The position numbers and the translations under genes were made by a program. A DNA stretch of 64,000 nucleotides. Source: Rhizopus arrhizus (Eukaryota > Mucoromycota > Mucoromycetes > Mucorales > Rhizopodaceae). The stretch is from contig JAKZZE010000011.1 in assembly GCA_024220505.1 (NCBI GenBank), positions 744,001 through 808,000 of the forward strand, read 5' to 3'. Of this stretch, positions 10,399-22,568 are shown piece by piece (position 1 is the first letter of the stretch; every line of letters starts with the position of its first letter). The notes under the pieces were generated by a model that saw only the letters and a list, made by a program, of their open reading frames with translations, searched no databases and had not been told where the DNA came from.

Positions 10399-10553
10399 GG
10401 TAAGGAAAGAACGAATTTATAAAGATATATAAGCTGGTGTTGGAGGATAGTTGTTAGCAGTTGGATGTTTACAAAAACGAATAAATTTTAGGCTGAGTTT
10501 CAAAGTTATCGTAAAATTTTGAAACACGAAAGAAGTCTGGAGTGAATGGGTTG

Positions 10554-10566
10554 GATTAATGAAGAA
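10554..10566. repeat. LINE target-site duplication, 5' side copy
   Basis: GATTAATGAAGAA matches the copy at 5329-5341 at all 13 positions and marks the 5' boundary of the element. Confidence 0.85.
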
Positions 10567-12845
10567 GAAAAAGAACAGAATAACAACTCCTTTTTATACT
10601 TTTCAGATAAGACTTTGACTACTTTTTTTTTCATTTTTGCAAGTGACGATTGCATGTGATATTTTATGCAGCAAGTGGCATTTTCAGTGACTGTGTCTTT
10701 CCCTATCCATGGTTACGTTTATATGCCACTACATTTTCATGTTTCAACTTCAATCTCAGCAAGAAGGGAACTTTATTTGCAGTCAGGGACCTCAGAGAGA
10801 ATAGACTTGCAGCAAAAAAGCAGAATTATGAATAGCATCATGTTTAATTAACTAGCTCAAAGACCAAGAACATGAATTATCATGTAAAAAATTTTGAATA
10901 TTGAGAATAGTATTGATGCAGATGGGTTGATTATGATGAATGCCAAGTTAAAAAAAATCTAAAGGAATGGCAAGAAACTGAATGGTGCATCTGATTCTAT
11001 TGTATTTTACACCACCATGTCCCATGAATACAGCCATAGAATATGTTGTTTATATCACTTTAATGATTATGCCATTATTCAAGTACTTTATGAAAAAACA
11101 AAGCTGGTCAATAGAATCTATTAGGATTAAAATTCTTTTCTTTATCCATAGATAAGCATTACTTTAAAACAAGCCTATATGAAGACGCAGAGGATTATGT
11201 TAATTGGGTATTATCTAATAAAGGTATTCTTAAAAGGCCTGCCTGTGGATGTTTACTAACACTGATAATAATAATCCGTGTCAAGTCTTGATGATTGCGA
11301 TTGGCTTATTATTTACTCTTTGTTAAAGCATGAGGTTATTCAGCTGAGCATGCTACAACATAAATGATCGCTGTTGTATTGATTGCTACTTTAACGATGA
11401 TCATAATTTTAGTGTTCTTACAGTTGTTTACAAGAGGGCCATCTTTGATGACAGTTGAAATGGAATGAAATTGTGTTGTGAAATAAACAAACAGATAATA
11501 CAAATACTCTTGTTATCAAACATTAAGGGATCAAGATTATTTCGATTGATTTAGGTTAGTATGATATACTATAGTATATGTAGATTATAATATCGTAATA
11601 AATTCTTTTTATAAGAAATTGAAAGTAAATAATACGTTTATGTTAAGTAAATTAACCATACACTTGTATATTTACATGACCATACCAACAGCAATAAGCC
11701 AATAAAACATTACATTAAGGTTGTGTTACTGAAGGGCAATCCTGTCGAATTAAAATAAGTTAGACCATTTTCAAATGTGGAGCTTTCTTACCTACTTTAA
11801 CCAAGTATTCGGCAACGTTTCATTTGCTAATTAGTCGCCTCTCCTTTAAGCTTACTTTCTTTTATTGAAGAGTGTATATTCAGGATAAGAACTCCTTAGA
11901 TTGAAATACTTTTGATTTCTTTATAAGGTTTGGTTTGTAATTGATATAAATATTTATCATAGTTTATAGAGAGATAGTATACCCCTAAATAAGTAAATAC
12001 AATATTGAATCCAAATTGTCTCTTTAAAGCAAACATTTGATTGAGAGACAAAGAATAAAAAGAATACGACACTCTATATTTGCAGACGATGACGATTTGT
12101 ATCATGAACAAAGTACAGTCTGAAGTGAAACTCGAAGCGGAGTCATTTGTTGAGAACGATTAGTAAGACCAAAGTGGAAAGAAGTGTATTAAATTGTGTT
12201 CAAAAAGCAACTTTTTTTAGATTAGAGGGTCGATCTAAATCTCATTCGTGTTACTTGCAACTTTTTACGTGTTGCTAGTTCATTTCTTTGGTTTGAATTC
12301 AATATTTATATGTAAATAAGTATAAATATTTATATTATAGCTTCATTATACATGATACTTTATCATGGTTTTATTGTAAATTTTTATTATTATCCAACTG
12401 ATCTCTGTTGCTATTCATTATGAATTAATCAAGGTACACAGGGAATGGAATAACATTCTCCAAAATATTTCATCGTCTTCTTACCAATAAAAGAAGAGCT
12501 ACGTCAAGATCTCCGGACAAGCACTTACTGCGTTTATTGAATATTAAACTACCGATGAATCTGATTGGATAAAATATAACACAGACTTATTCCCTTTTAT
12601 CTTTGAGTAGTAATCAAATAGCAATTAAAATGACTTTTTAGCTAATATAAAAATCCAATTGAATTTAAATAAAATAACGAAAAAAAAAAATAACAGAGAA
12701 AAGAAAAAGAGAGAAAGGAAAAGGGCTCCTTATCGGGAGTTTAAGCAATAAGCGTGCTTGCAGGTCTAAATTTGGTTATTTGTGCATCTACAGATTTATT
12801 TGAAATATTTTTTGTTTGTTTATTTCTTTGCATCTGATTGAACTT

Positions 12846-12882
<37 letters not shown>

Positions 12883-13121
12883 TCATTTTAGGTATTGTAT
12901 CGGTTACGTCCTTTTGGTTTTTAAAGTTTATTATTATTTAATAGAGTCTGTAATTTTAATGGAAAAGTAAAAAAAAAAAAAAAAAAAAAAATGGGGCCGC
13001 CCAATTGATCCGATTAAAAAAATTTCCCATGTCTTTTTTTTTTTTCACTCTTTTCTTTTACTTCTCTTTTTACATAAAAATATCTTCCCCCATTCCTTTC
13101 CTTTATAAAAAATAAATAATA
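10567..13121. other. Gene-poor AT-rich region
   Basis: No supported gene. On the minus strand next to the LINE there is a TATAAAAAGG box-like sequence (about 10590-10600) that may belong to the unit interrupted by the LINE. The rest is AT-rich with short random ORFs. It ends in A-runs (12847-12880, about 34 A flanked by CTTC; and about 12969-12990), then T/CT tracts just before the next gene start. Confidence 0.5.
12847..12880. repeat. Poly(A) homopolymer, about 34 nt
   Basis: An uninterrupted A-run flanked on both sides by CTTC. It could be a poly(dA:dT) nucleosome-excluding tract or the tail of an old retroposed sequence. The flanking identity is too short to call a target-site duplication. 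Confidence 0.6.
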
Positions 13122-13947
13122 ATGAGCTTGAGTACAGTAATTGCATTTGCACTTTTATTAAAAAAGGTAAAAACAAGTATTCTTTTGGCAGAGTAAACTA
13201 TATTTACATGATAAAAAGATAACTCGAAAAACATCCAAAAAGAATTTAAAATCAAAAAGAAAAACATCTTCTTGTCCTGAGACATCATTAAATGAAGAGC
13301 AAATAGATAATACTAGTAGAAGATTGGAGGAGACTTCTTCAATTCCACAATTAAAAGCAACTTTACAGTCATCTTTGGAAGATATTATTTCACCCTCAAT
13401 AAAAGAAGATTTAGATGTGGCAAATAATACAATTGAATTAAATCAAGTAAACCATCCAACTTTTTTTTTTTCTTTTCTTTCTTTCTATACTAATTCTGAT
13501 TAGTTGACATCACCATCGTCTTTATCGTCATCAGCTGGTAATAAACAAAGTATAAAAAGGCAGTAAATGAGAATGATAATAATGCTTGTAATAATATAGG
13601 TTCTGATGTTGTTGTCACTGTACGTGATTTTGCTTATCCAAAAGATTCACCACTTCACTTTGGTAATCCTTTACCACATAATCAATCCACAATTTCTTTA
13701 TCTTCCCCGGATTTTACAGGAAGAGATGCTCGTGCTCTATTTGACTTTGTACCAGAAACGGAATATGAAATAGAGTTGAAAGCAGGTCAATTGATTTGGG
13801 TTCAATATCGCCAATGCCCTGTAAGAATTCATATTATAAAAGAGTGTAAAATATGGATATTCATATAACAATTATTAGGGCTGGTTGATAGCAGATGTAG
13901 AAGATCAAACTGGTTTGGTACCTGAATCTTATGTGGAATTTGTTTGA
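13122..13947 (+). CDS. SH3-domain protein, Nbp2/Skb5-like
   Basis: Predicted exons are 13122-13136, 13192-13446, 13551-13820 and 13879-13947, about 202 residues. The C-terminal 55 residues are a clear SH3 domain: ARALFDFVPETEYEIELKAG, LIWVQYRQCPGWLIA, then TGLVPESYVEFV-stop. The YRQCPGWL variant is typical of fungal Nbp2/Skb5 adaptors, which bridge PAK kinases or PP2C phosphatases in MAP-kinase signalling. The N-terminal half is low-complexity and poorly conserved. The third exon start (after ACAAAG at 13550) is chosen because the obvious acceptor at 13503 leads to a stop. The first intron is taken as 55 nt, since the alternative donor would make a 25-nt intron. Those two joins are less certain than the SH3 part. 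Confidence 0.75.
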
Positions 13948-15845
13948 ATTGTGTATTTTTTTTTTCTTGTTTATATAAATAATACATTTTATCTTGGTAT
14001 AAGATGTGAAAAAAAAAAAAAAAAATAAGGCTAAACCATTTACTGTTTCACGAAAATGTACACTAGCCACCTTAAAAAGATACACAAATAAGGTCAATGT
14101 TGTACCAAACTACAAGTACAACGAATACATATATTTTAGCTTACAAAAAAAAGATTGATACTCACAGCAGAAAATGTATTATTAAATATACAAATGATAG
14201 AAGTAAACAATCTTTATGTGATGTGCATATCTTTTCGTCAATTATTAAAGATCCTTTCTTTGTTACTAGCTTATATTTTTAAAAAAGAGAAAAATGGTTA
14301 GTACCGTATTACTTTCTCATTCTTTGAGATTATAAAGATAACAAAAAAGAATTACTAATGTTAGTGAATATTCTATGTGTATGACAATATTCTTTTTATT
14401 TCTAGTCGATTTGATTCTAATTTGATGGTTATCAGATCCTGCAAGTCATTTCGATTATTAATAACAAGGATATTCAAAACATGAAGGCTTTAGATGAGGA
14501 ATATTTTTTTATATCAGCTTATAATTCTTTATAAAGTATGTCTTGACTATTATCTTTTTTTTTAAAAATGAATTTAGCACATTTCTTTATTTATTTTAAT
14601 TCTCTTTGACTGCTATCATAAGTTTTAACTTTGGAATGATTCAAGAGCATATTATTTATATTTTGGATATTGAATTAATTCCAACCATAATTGATTGAAT
14701 GAAGAGAAAAGAGAATGAATAAGAAGCTCATCTATTGCTGAAAAGATCATAATGAGATTTAATTTCGGATGTATACAAAAACCTTCTCCTTGTTCTTTAT
14801 GTCTCCTATCTAATTAAGCTCTTCTTCTTATGTCATATTATTTTAAAATTATGATACATAAAACAAGTATTTATACTACACAAATCATTTATCCTTTAGA
14901 CTCAAAGCGAAATCTAGATATTCCTTTTCAATAAGCTGCTATTAAAGACAAAAGAAGGGTGATTTGAACAAGATACGTCTATCGTGAAATAAGGAGAAAT
15001 AAATAAAATGCAGGTTTCCTTGGTTATAAAAAGTTTAGTTATGAAAACACATGAAAAGAAACAACTCCTTGAATGAGAATGCCTAGGCTGTCATTGGAGG
15101 ACCCAGGAAAGAAGTAGGTTCATAAAGATATCCCTTTAAAGTCTCTTTTTTTTGGATCTACAATCGAAAGGAGTGATACGATCTTCATATGTAATGAATA
15201 CATTTTGATAGGGTAATAAAAATGACATTAGGCTTTTTTTTGTTTTTTTTTGTTTTTTTTTTTTTGTTTAATGTGCAAATAAGAGAAAAAGAATAGATTG
15301 TTAATACAAAAAAAAGGAGAACTTTGACAACCAAACTCCAGGAAAAAAAGCAACATAAACCCAGTATTCAGGAAAAACTTGATATAAATTTTAAAGGGGA
15401 GAAAGCAAGGGAAGGCAAGAGTTAAAAAAAAATTAATGTTGGTTAATGATGAAGAGCATAAAACAAAAGTGGCGTTCATATTTATTGGTATACGAATCAT
15501 CTTTTAGCCTTTTTAAAACATGCTTTATTATAAAAATCACACACAGATACAAAGGAGAAATGAAGCTTTTATAAAAATGTAAAAAAATAAATAAATAAAT
15601 AAATCAATGTATTCTAATAATTAACGTGTTTAGTTTTAAAAATGAGAAATGAATTCATAGTAATAAATGAATGAATTAATAAAAAAAAAAAAAGATTTTA
15701 TACGAAATAAGCATATAGAGTATATATGCGTATTTTTTTTTTTTTTTTTTTTTTTGGCATAAAAGCATATGGAGTAATGCAATCCCTGATCTTTGGGTTT
15801 CTTTTCTTTGTTTAATGGGCCCTTTTTTTTTTTTTTTTTTTTTTT
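13948..15845. other. Gene-poor AT-rich region
   Basis: Nothing codes convincingly on either strand. It contains scattered T and A homopolymers (15731-15755 and about 15823-15847 T-runs) and short random ORFs, and forms the 3' flanks of two genes that point toward each other. Confidence 0.5.
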
Positions 15846-16376
15846 TTAGAAATCTCTAAATAAGATGGTATTGATTGATGTAGGGCTTGAATGAACAGAG
15901 GAAGATGGGGTAGAAGGAAAGGTAGGTGGAGGTGGTAAACGAAGAGAAGGTAGTGAGATGCACATGGATTTAGGTGAGGCCAAGGGCGAGCTGGGTGGTG
16001 ATACGATGTATTGTCTGCGGTAATGTTGAGGTGCAACTCTTTCTTTGATTCTAGTAGACTGTCTCTTGTTTTGGAACCAAATCTGGACTGTTCTTGGGCT
16101 CATTCCAAGTCGCTTACCTAATTCTATACGAAGCTCGGTTGATGGAAAGCATGTTTGTTGAAAAACTTGATTTAATATATACAATTGCGATGGAGAAGCG
16201 CGTTTTCTTTTTGCTTTTATTGGTTCATCATTTTCAAAGAACACAGTATCTGAATTGGACGGGGATAAAAGGCTGGATACGTGAAGAACGGATGGTTTTT
16301 GATGCTGCCTTTGATAAAAGTAGCAATTTGGAGTAATGATATCGGAAAGTGAAGGCAACGAACAAGTAGATTTCAT
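15846..16376 (-). CDS. Homeodomain transcription factor
   Basis: Single exon, 176 residues. A canonical 60-residue homeodomain lies at about 54-113: basic N-terminal arm KAKRKR, helix 1 SQLYILNQVFQ, then helix 3 with PRTVQIWFQNKRQ (Trp100, Phe101, Asn103, Arg105 invariant). After it comes a Ser/Pro-rich tail with SPPSSPLASP repeats that look like proline-directed kinase sites. The protein should bind TAAT-type sites in the nucleus. The closest fungal relatives are Pho2/Yox1-type factors, but the flanks give no specific assignment. The upstream region (16377 onward) is CT-rich on the plus strand. Start: the first ATG of the frame, 53 residues before the domain. Confidence 0.9.
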   Translation of the reverse strand: MKSTCSLPSLSDIITPNCYFYQRQHQKPSVLHVSSLLSPSNSDTVFFENDEPIKAKRKRASPSQLYILNQVFQQTCFPSTELRIELGKRLGMSPRTVQIWFQNKRQSTRIKERVAPQHYRRQYIVSPPSSPLASPKSMCISLPSLRLPPPPTFPSTPSSSVHSSPTSINTILFRDF

Positions 16377-17510
16377 GACAAGAGTAAAATATATAAGAAA
16401 AAAAGAGATAAAGAAGGTAAAAGATCAAATTTTTATATATTCTTTTATATATTTTTTTTGGGCATTGATATTTGTATATTTACGCATGTATATTAAGAAC
16501 CCATTCCCCTTTCTTTTACTCTTCTTCTTTTCAACTTGCTCCTATCTTTCAGCCTTTTCACTTTCACAAACTCATTTCTTTATTCTCTCCCCCGCATTAC
16601 CCCTCCCCCTTCCTGAACCTGAACTCCACGCAACTCTATTTTAGACTTTTTGTTATTTATACCGTTGACATACACTCCACTTCCCCCTTATTTACTCCCC
16701 TTTGTGAGAGTGAGAAATATAATTGCCACGCAACAAAACGTTATTAAAAAAATAAGGGAGACAATAAATCTTGATTAACATTAATAGAATATAAACACAA
16801 GAAAATTCAATTCTGATCCTCCCTTTTCATTTAATTGTGTTATTCACTTTTGTTCTATCTCTTTACTCCTTAAATATAGTTTCCCATAATTGTATAGTAA
16901 TTTACCTGCTTTGAACAATTATAAATAACAAACAAAAAAAAAAAAAGAATGGGCTTTTCTTCATGAGATATCCTCCTTGATCTCTTTTATTCTCTCTCTC
17001 TTTTTTCTTATTTCCCTCTTTTTCTTTATGAATATGATTTACAATATTAAAACAATATAATGAAAAAGTGCGCTTTTATTAAATTAATTTTTTGAATCAA
17101 ATTCATAAAAAAGAAGAAAATGAGCAACCAAGAAGGAAAAGGGTCAAAAAAAAAAAAGGATCAAGAAGGCTTTGCATCTTTCATTCCCCTTTCTTTTGCT
17201 CCTTTCTTTTATTTTTCCCTTTAGAGATTATTAAACAAAGGTCTACGCCAAGATAGAGAATTCTGGGAATCACATCTCACTACAAAAAAAAAAACTTAAA
17301 TCTTTAATTAGGGTGAAATGTTCATCGGCCTCACTTCCGATTTGATAGAAAAAAAGAACCCCATTCAACAAGACCCATTCAAAAAAGAAAAGATTACATC
17401 TGCAGAAACAAGCTTTTTTATTTTTTCTTATATAACATTTGATTTATAAAACAAAAAAAAGGATATCCTTTCTTTTTATATCAAAACTTTTTAGTATCTT
17501 TTGGATGGCT
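16377..17510. other. Intergenic: homeobox upstream region and Hsp70 3' flank
   Basis: No gene is supported. 16500-16720 is CT-rich on the plus strand; 16920-17450 is AT-rich with A-runs and is the Hsp70 3' flank. Confidence 0.5.
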
Positions 17511-19573
<2,063 letters not shown>

Positions 19574-19796
19574 TTTTATTAAACTCTGAAGGAGAAGAAA
19601 AAGAGAAAGAGTAATATAAATCGTCCTATCTTTCCCATATAAAAAAATTTTGTCATCTCCGGTTAGTTAAAAAGGTCACTGACCGGGATGTGCAAGCCAC
19701 TCTATTGATTTTTTATTTGATTGGCTGGCTTATTGAGCAGTAATTAGAATCAAATTCGATGCCGAGTCAAATAAAGCCTTTGAGACCTAGAGTTTT

Positions 19797-19840
<44 letters not shown>

Positions 19841-19860
19841 CCATAAAATTTCATTTAAAC
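19574..19860. promoter_or_regulatory. Divergent promoter between SSB-type Hsp70 and NDP kinase
   Basis: The 287-bp gap separates two head-to-head genes. It holds a CCAAT box on the Hsp70 strand (ATTGG at 19720-19724, about 147 bp upstream of the Hsp70 ATG). A 39-nt T-run (19802-19840) ends 20 nt before the NDP kinase ATG. Both genes support growth, so shared regulation is plausible but inferred. Confidence 0.5.
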
Positions 19861-20928
19861 ATGTTTGCCCGTGCCACTGCTCGTTTCGGTAAGACAAAAC
19901 GCGTTGTTTCTCATTATATAAAAAGATATTCTGATATAATTATTCCATAGCTGCTAGACCCGCTACTGCTTCTTTGAGAGGTAATTTGTATTACTAAGAC
20001 CTTGATAATATTTTGCTTATCTAAAATATAATTAGCCCGTACTTTTGCTACTGCCAGCCGTGCCACTGCTGCTGGTGTCTCTCGTCGTGGTTTGGCTGTT
20101 GCCACTGCTGTCACCGCCGGTGCTCTTTCTTACGCTTATCTTCAAAGTAATTTTTTTTTCTCTTTGATGACTTTATCGTATGCTAACCCATCTTTTTTTA
20201 GAACCCATCTCAGCCGATGCCAAGCCCATCGCTGGTGTTAAGTAAAGATTTGTAATCAAAACACTTGCTGTTCATAAATACTTATATGTAAAAAAAAAAT
20301 AGGGGTTCTATGACCGAACGTACTTTCATTGCCATCAAGGTTTGTTACACACATAGATGACAAAGCAAAAAGCTAACAATAATAACAGCCTGATGGTGTT
20401 CAACGTGGTTTGGTTGGTAAGGTTATCTCTCGTTTCGAAGAACGTGGTTACAAACTCGTTGGTTTGAAGGCTATTGCTCCTTCCAAGGAATTGGCTGAAA
20501 AGCACTATGAAGACCTCAAGGCTCGTCCTTTCTTTGCTGGTCTCGTCAACTATATGACCAGTGGCACCCCTGTTATTGCTATGGTAATGAGAAGAAATCA
20601 TAAGCATCTCAATTGATTGATTTCCTTTTTAGGTTTGGGAAGGTAAGGATGTTGTCAAGCAAGGTCGCGCTATGATTGGTGCTACCAACCCTCTTGAATC
20701 TGCTCCTGGTACCATTCGTGGTCAATATGCTGTAAGTACAAAATAAAACAAGAAAAGAAGGCCCTTGTTCTAATTTTAAAAAAATAGATCTCCGTTGGTC
20801 GTAACATCATTCACGGTTCCGACTCTTTCGAATCCGCTGAAAAGGAAATTAACTTGTGGTTTGGTAAGGCTGGTGAACTTGTTGACTGGACTCCTGCCAA
20901 CGCTGAATGGGTCCAATCTGACAACTAA
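19861..20928 (+). CDS. Nucleoside diphosphate kinase with mitochondrial targeting and membrane segment
   Basis: Eight exons: 19861-19888, 19951-19980, 20036-20146, 20202-20241, 20303-20339, 20389-20583, 20633-20731 and 20788-20928, giving 226 residues. The C-terminal 150 residues are a complete NDP kinase: [45 protein letters not shown], the active-site block NIIHGSDS with the phospho-accepting His, and EINLWF. It transfers phosphate from ATP to other NDPs. The N-terminal 75 residues are rich in Ala, Arg, Ser and Thr with no acidic residues at first (MFARATAR...), followed by a hydrophobic stretch ([17 protein letters not shown]). This suggests a presequence plus inner-membrane anchor facing the intermembrane space. 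The gene diverges from Hsp70. Confidence 0.92.
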
Positions 20929-20974
20929 GCTCCTTTATTTATAAAAAGCAATAATAAAACTGTTGTGTTTAATT

Positions 20975-21348
20975 TTACGCACTTTTTGTTGACGTAGTTT
21001 CTTGCATTTGTTTTAAAGTCTTTTCTAAAGTGTTGATACGACTACTCATCTCTTCCACTATTTTATAAAGCATCATTAGTACCATTCGTCTTTTTTTCTC
21101 TCTTTCTTTACGCTTTTTGTTCATGTTTGTGCTATTCTCATCAATCTTGTTTTGCTTATAAAAAGAAAAAAAAAATAGATGAGTAATTGATAAATTGAAA
21201 ACAACTTGAGCAGATGACTTACAAGTTTATCAGCAAGGCTATTTAACTAAATAAAAGAATAAGAAAAAAATTAAAAGCAATATACAAATGCATACTTTAC
21301 GTAAGAAGCCAAATCTTCAGGTAATTCTTGTGGTTTATTTGAACTCAT
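20975..21348 (-). CDS. Small coiled-coil protein, HSBP1-like
   Basis: Three exons on the minus strand: 21301-21348, 21223-21246 (24 nt) and 20975-21154, encoding 83 residues. The N-terminus is MSSNKPQELPEDLASY, then LADKL and NKIDEN, a very basic stretch (KKRKEREKKRR), and a heptad-repeat region ending EEMSSRINTLEKTLKQMQ. The MSSRI-x-x-LEK pattern and small size match heat shock factor binding protein 1, a hexameric coiled-coil negative regulator of HSF1 that also assists WASH complex assembly. The basic insert is not typical, so a different small coiled-coil protein is possible. It is 46 bp from the convergent NDP kinase stop and 89 bp from the divergent otubain start. Confidence 0.55.
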
Positions 21349-21437
21349 AATAATAAAAAAAAATAGGGGAAATTATTTGAGACCCAAACTTGGGCAATTT
21401 TAATGCATTTTCTTTTTCCTATTTTTATTTTTTACAA

Positions 21438-22558
21438 ATGTCTTCTGAAGAACCCATACTTTCTGACGAACAAATTCTCGAATTTGAACAACAAATTAAA
21501 GATGAGGAAGCTCAAAAGGTACAATTTAAAAAAAAACGCGTAACAAGTTGATTAGAACATTTGTGTGTGTGTGCCTTTTTTAGATTCCACTTGTATGCCA
21601 AGACGAGCCTATCAATAAACTTGAAGAAGAATTCAAAGAAAACCAATCCTTTTTACCTAAAATTAAAGTAAATCCATCTAAAGTGATAATAAAAAGGAAA
21701 CTAACGTTTCTTTAAATATAAGAATCTTGAACTGAAACACGATCGAATTAGAAGATGTCGAGGCGATGGTAAATATGTCTTTTTCTTTTTATTACGTTTT
21801 ATTTTGCTCATCATAAAAGTATTATTTTATAGGTAACTGTTTTTTTCGAGGTATATATATAAAAGAAAAGGAGAAAAAAAAAGGGGGAGGACTCTTTTAT
21901 ATATCAATACATAATAATATTTTGTATCAGCTGTGGCCTTTAGCTGGTTTGAAAAAGTGATGAATGATGTATCTAACTTTGATTGCTACCTTACTCAATT
22001 GAATGAATCATGCAACTTGTTAGAGAGTGGTGGTTTTCATAAATTAGCTTATGAAGACTTCTATGAAACTGTAAATGAACAGTTTCATCAATTGCCACAA
22101 TACAGAACTGACCCAGATATGTTACTTGTGAATTTTCAGTCAGACGAAATTAGTAATGCAATTGTTATGCATTTGAGATTTATGACCTCTGCTTATCTTC
22201 GTATCCATTCTGCCGAATATGAACCTTTCTTGATTGATGAAATGATCTCGATAGATGAGTTCTGTTCAAGAAATGTAGAGGCTTTTGGTAAAGAATCAGA
22301 TCATTTGCAAATCATTGCTATTAGTAAAGCGTTGGATACTCCTATTCATGTTGTCTATTTGGATGGCGGTATAGAGGATAAAGCAATAATTCACGAGTTC
22401 TGGCCTACTGAAAAAGATGAATTGGAACGTAAAAAGAGTCCAATTGTTTTACTTTACAGACCAGGTACATACAATAGCACTTTTTATTTATTTATTTTAG
22501 CATTTTGCTTATTATCTAAATCACAGGTCATTATGATATTTTATATGAAAGAAAATAA
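21438..22558 (+). CDS. Otubain (OTU-family deubiquitinase)
   Basis: Exons 21438-21518, 21584-21667, 21723-21768, 21833-21850 (only 18 nt), 21931-22464 and 22527-22558 give 264 residues, the usual OTUB1 size (about 271). The catalytic Cys box RGDGNCFFR is assembled across three exons and followed by AVAFSWFE. The middle part has MHLRFMTSAYLR and FGKESDHLQIIA, and the C-terminus PGHYDILYERK carries the catalytic His. Known: OTUB1 cleaves Lys48-linked ubiquitin and blocks E2 enzymes such as UBC13 without catalysis. The N-terminal acidic helix (about 1-35) may serve the E2-binding role. It converges on the zinc-finger gene with only 10 bp between stop codons. Confidence 0.92.
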
Positions 22559-22568
22559 AAATATTTTT

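Larger units (their letters stand above)
5342..10553 (-). mobile_element. Full-length non-LTR retrotransposon (LINE), 5.2 kb
   Basis: On the minus strand the element has a 5' UTR (about 10399-10553), ORF1 (9316-10398), ORF2 (5459-9319), a short 3' UTR with an AATAAA-type signal near 5365-5370, and a poly(A) tail (5342-5355). It is bounded by a perfect 13-bp target-site duplication. Both ORFs are uninterrupted and the duplication is unmutated, which points to a recent insertion and possibly an active element. The endonuclease-RT architecture with a C-terminal Cys/His zinc finger is that of L1/Tx1-like elements common in Mucoromycota. Clade assignment needs a phylogeny. Confidence 0.95.

Noticed and set aside
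13167..13191. 25-nt first intron in the SH3 gene
   Set aside because: A donor at 13137 gives the same phase with a normal 55-nt intron.
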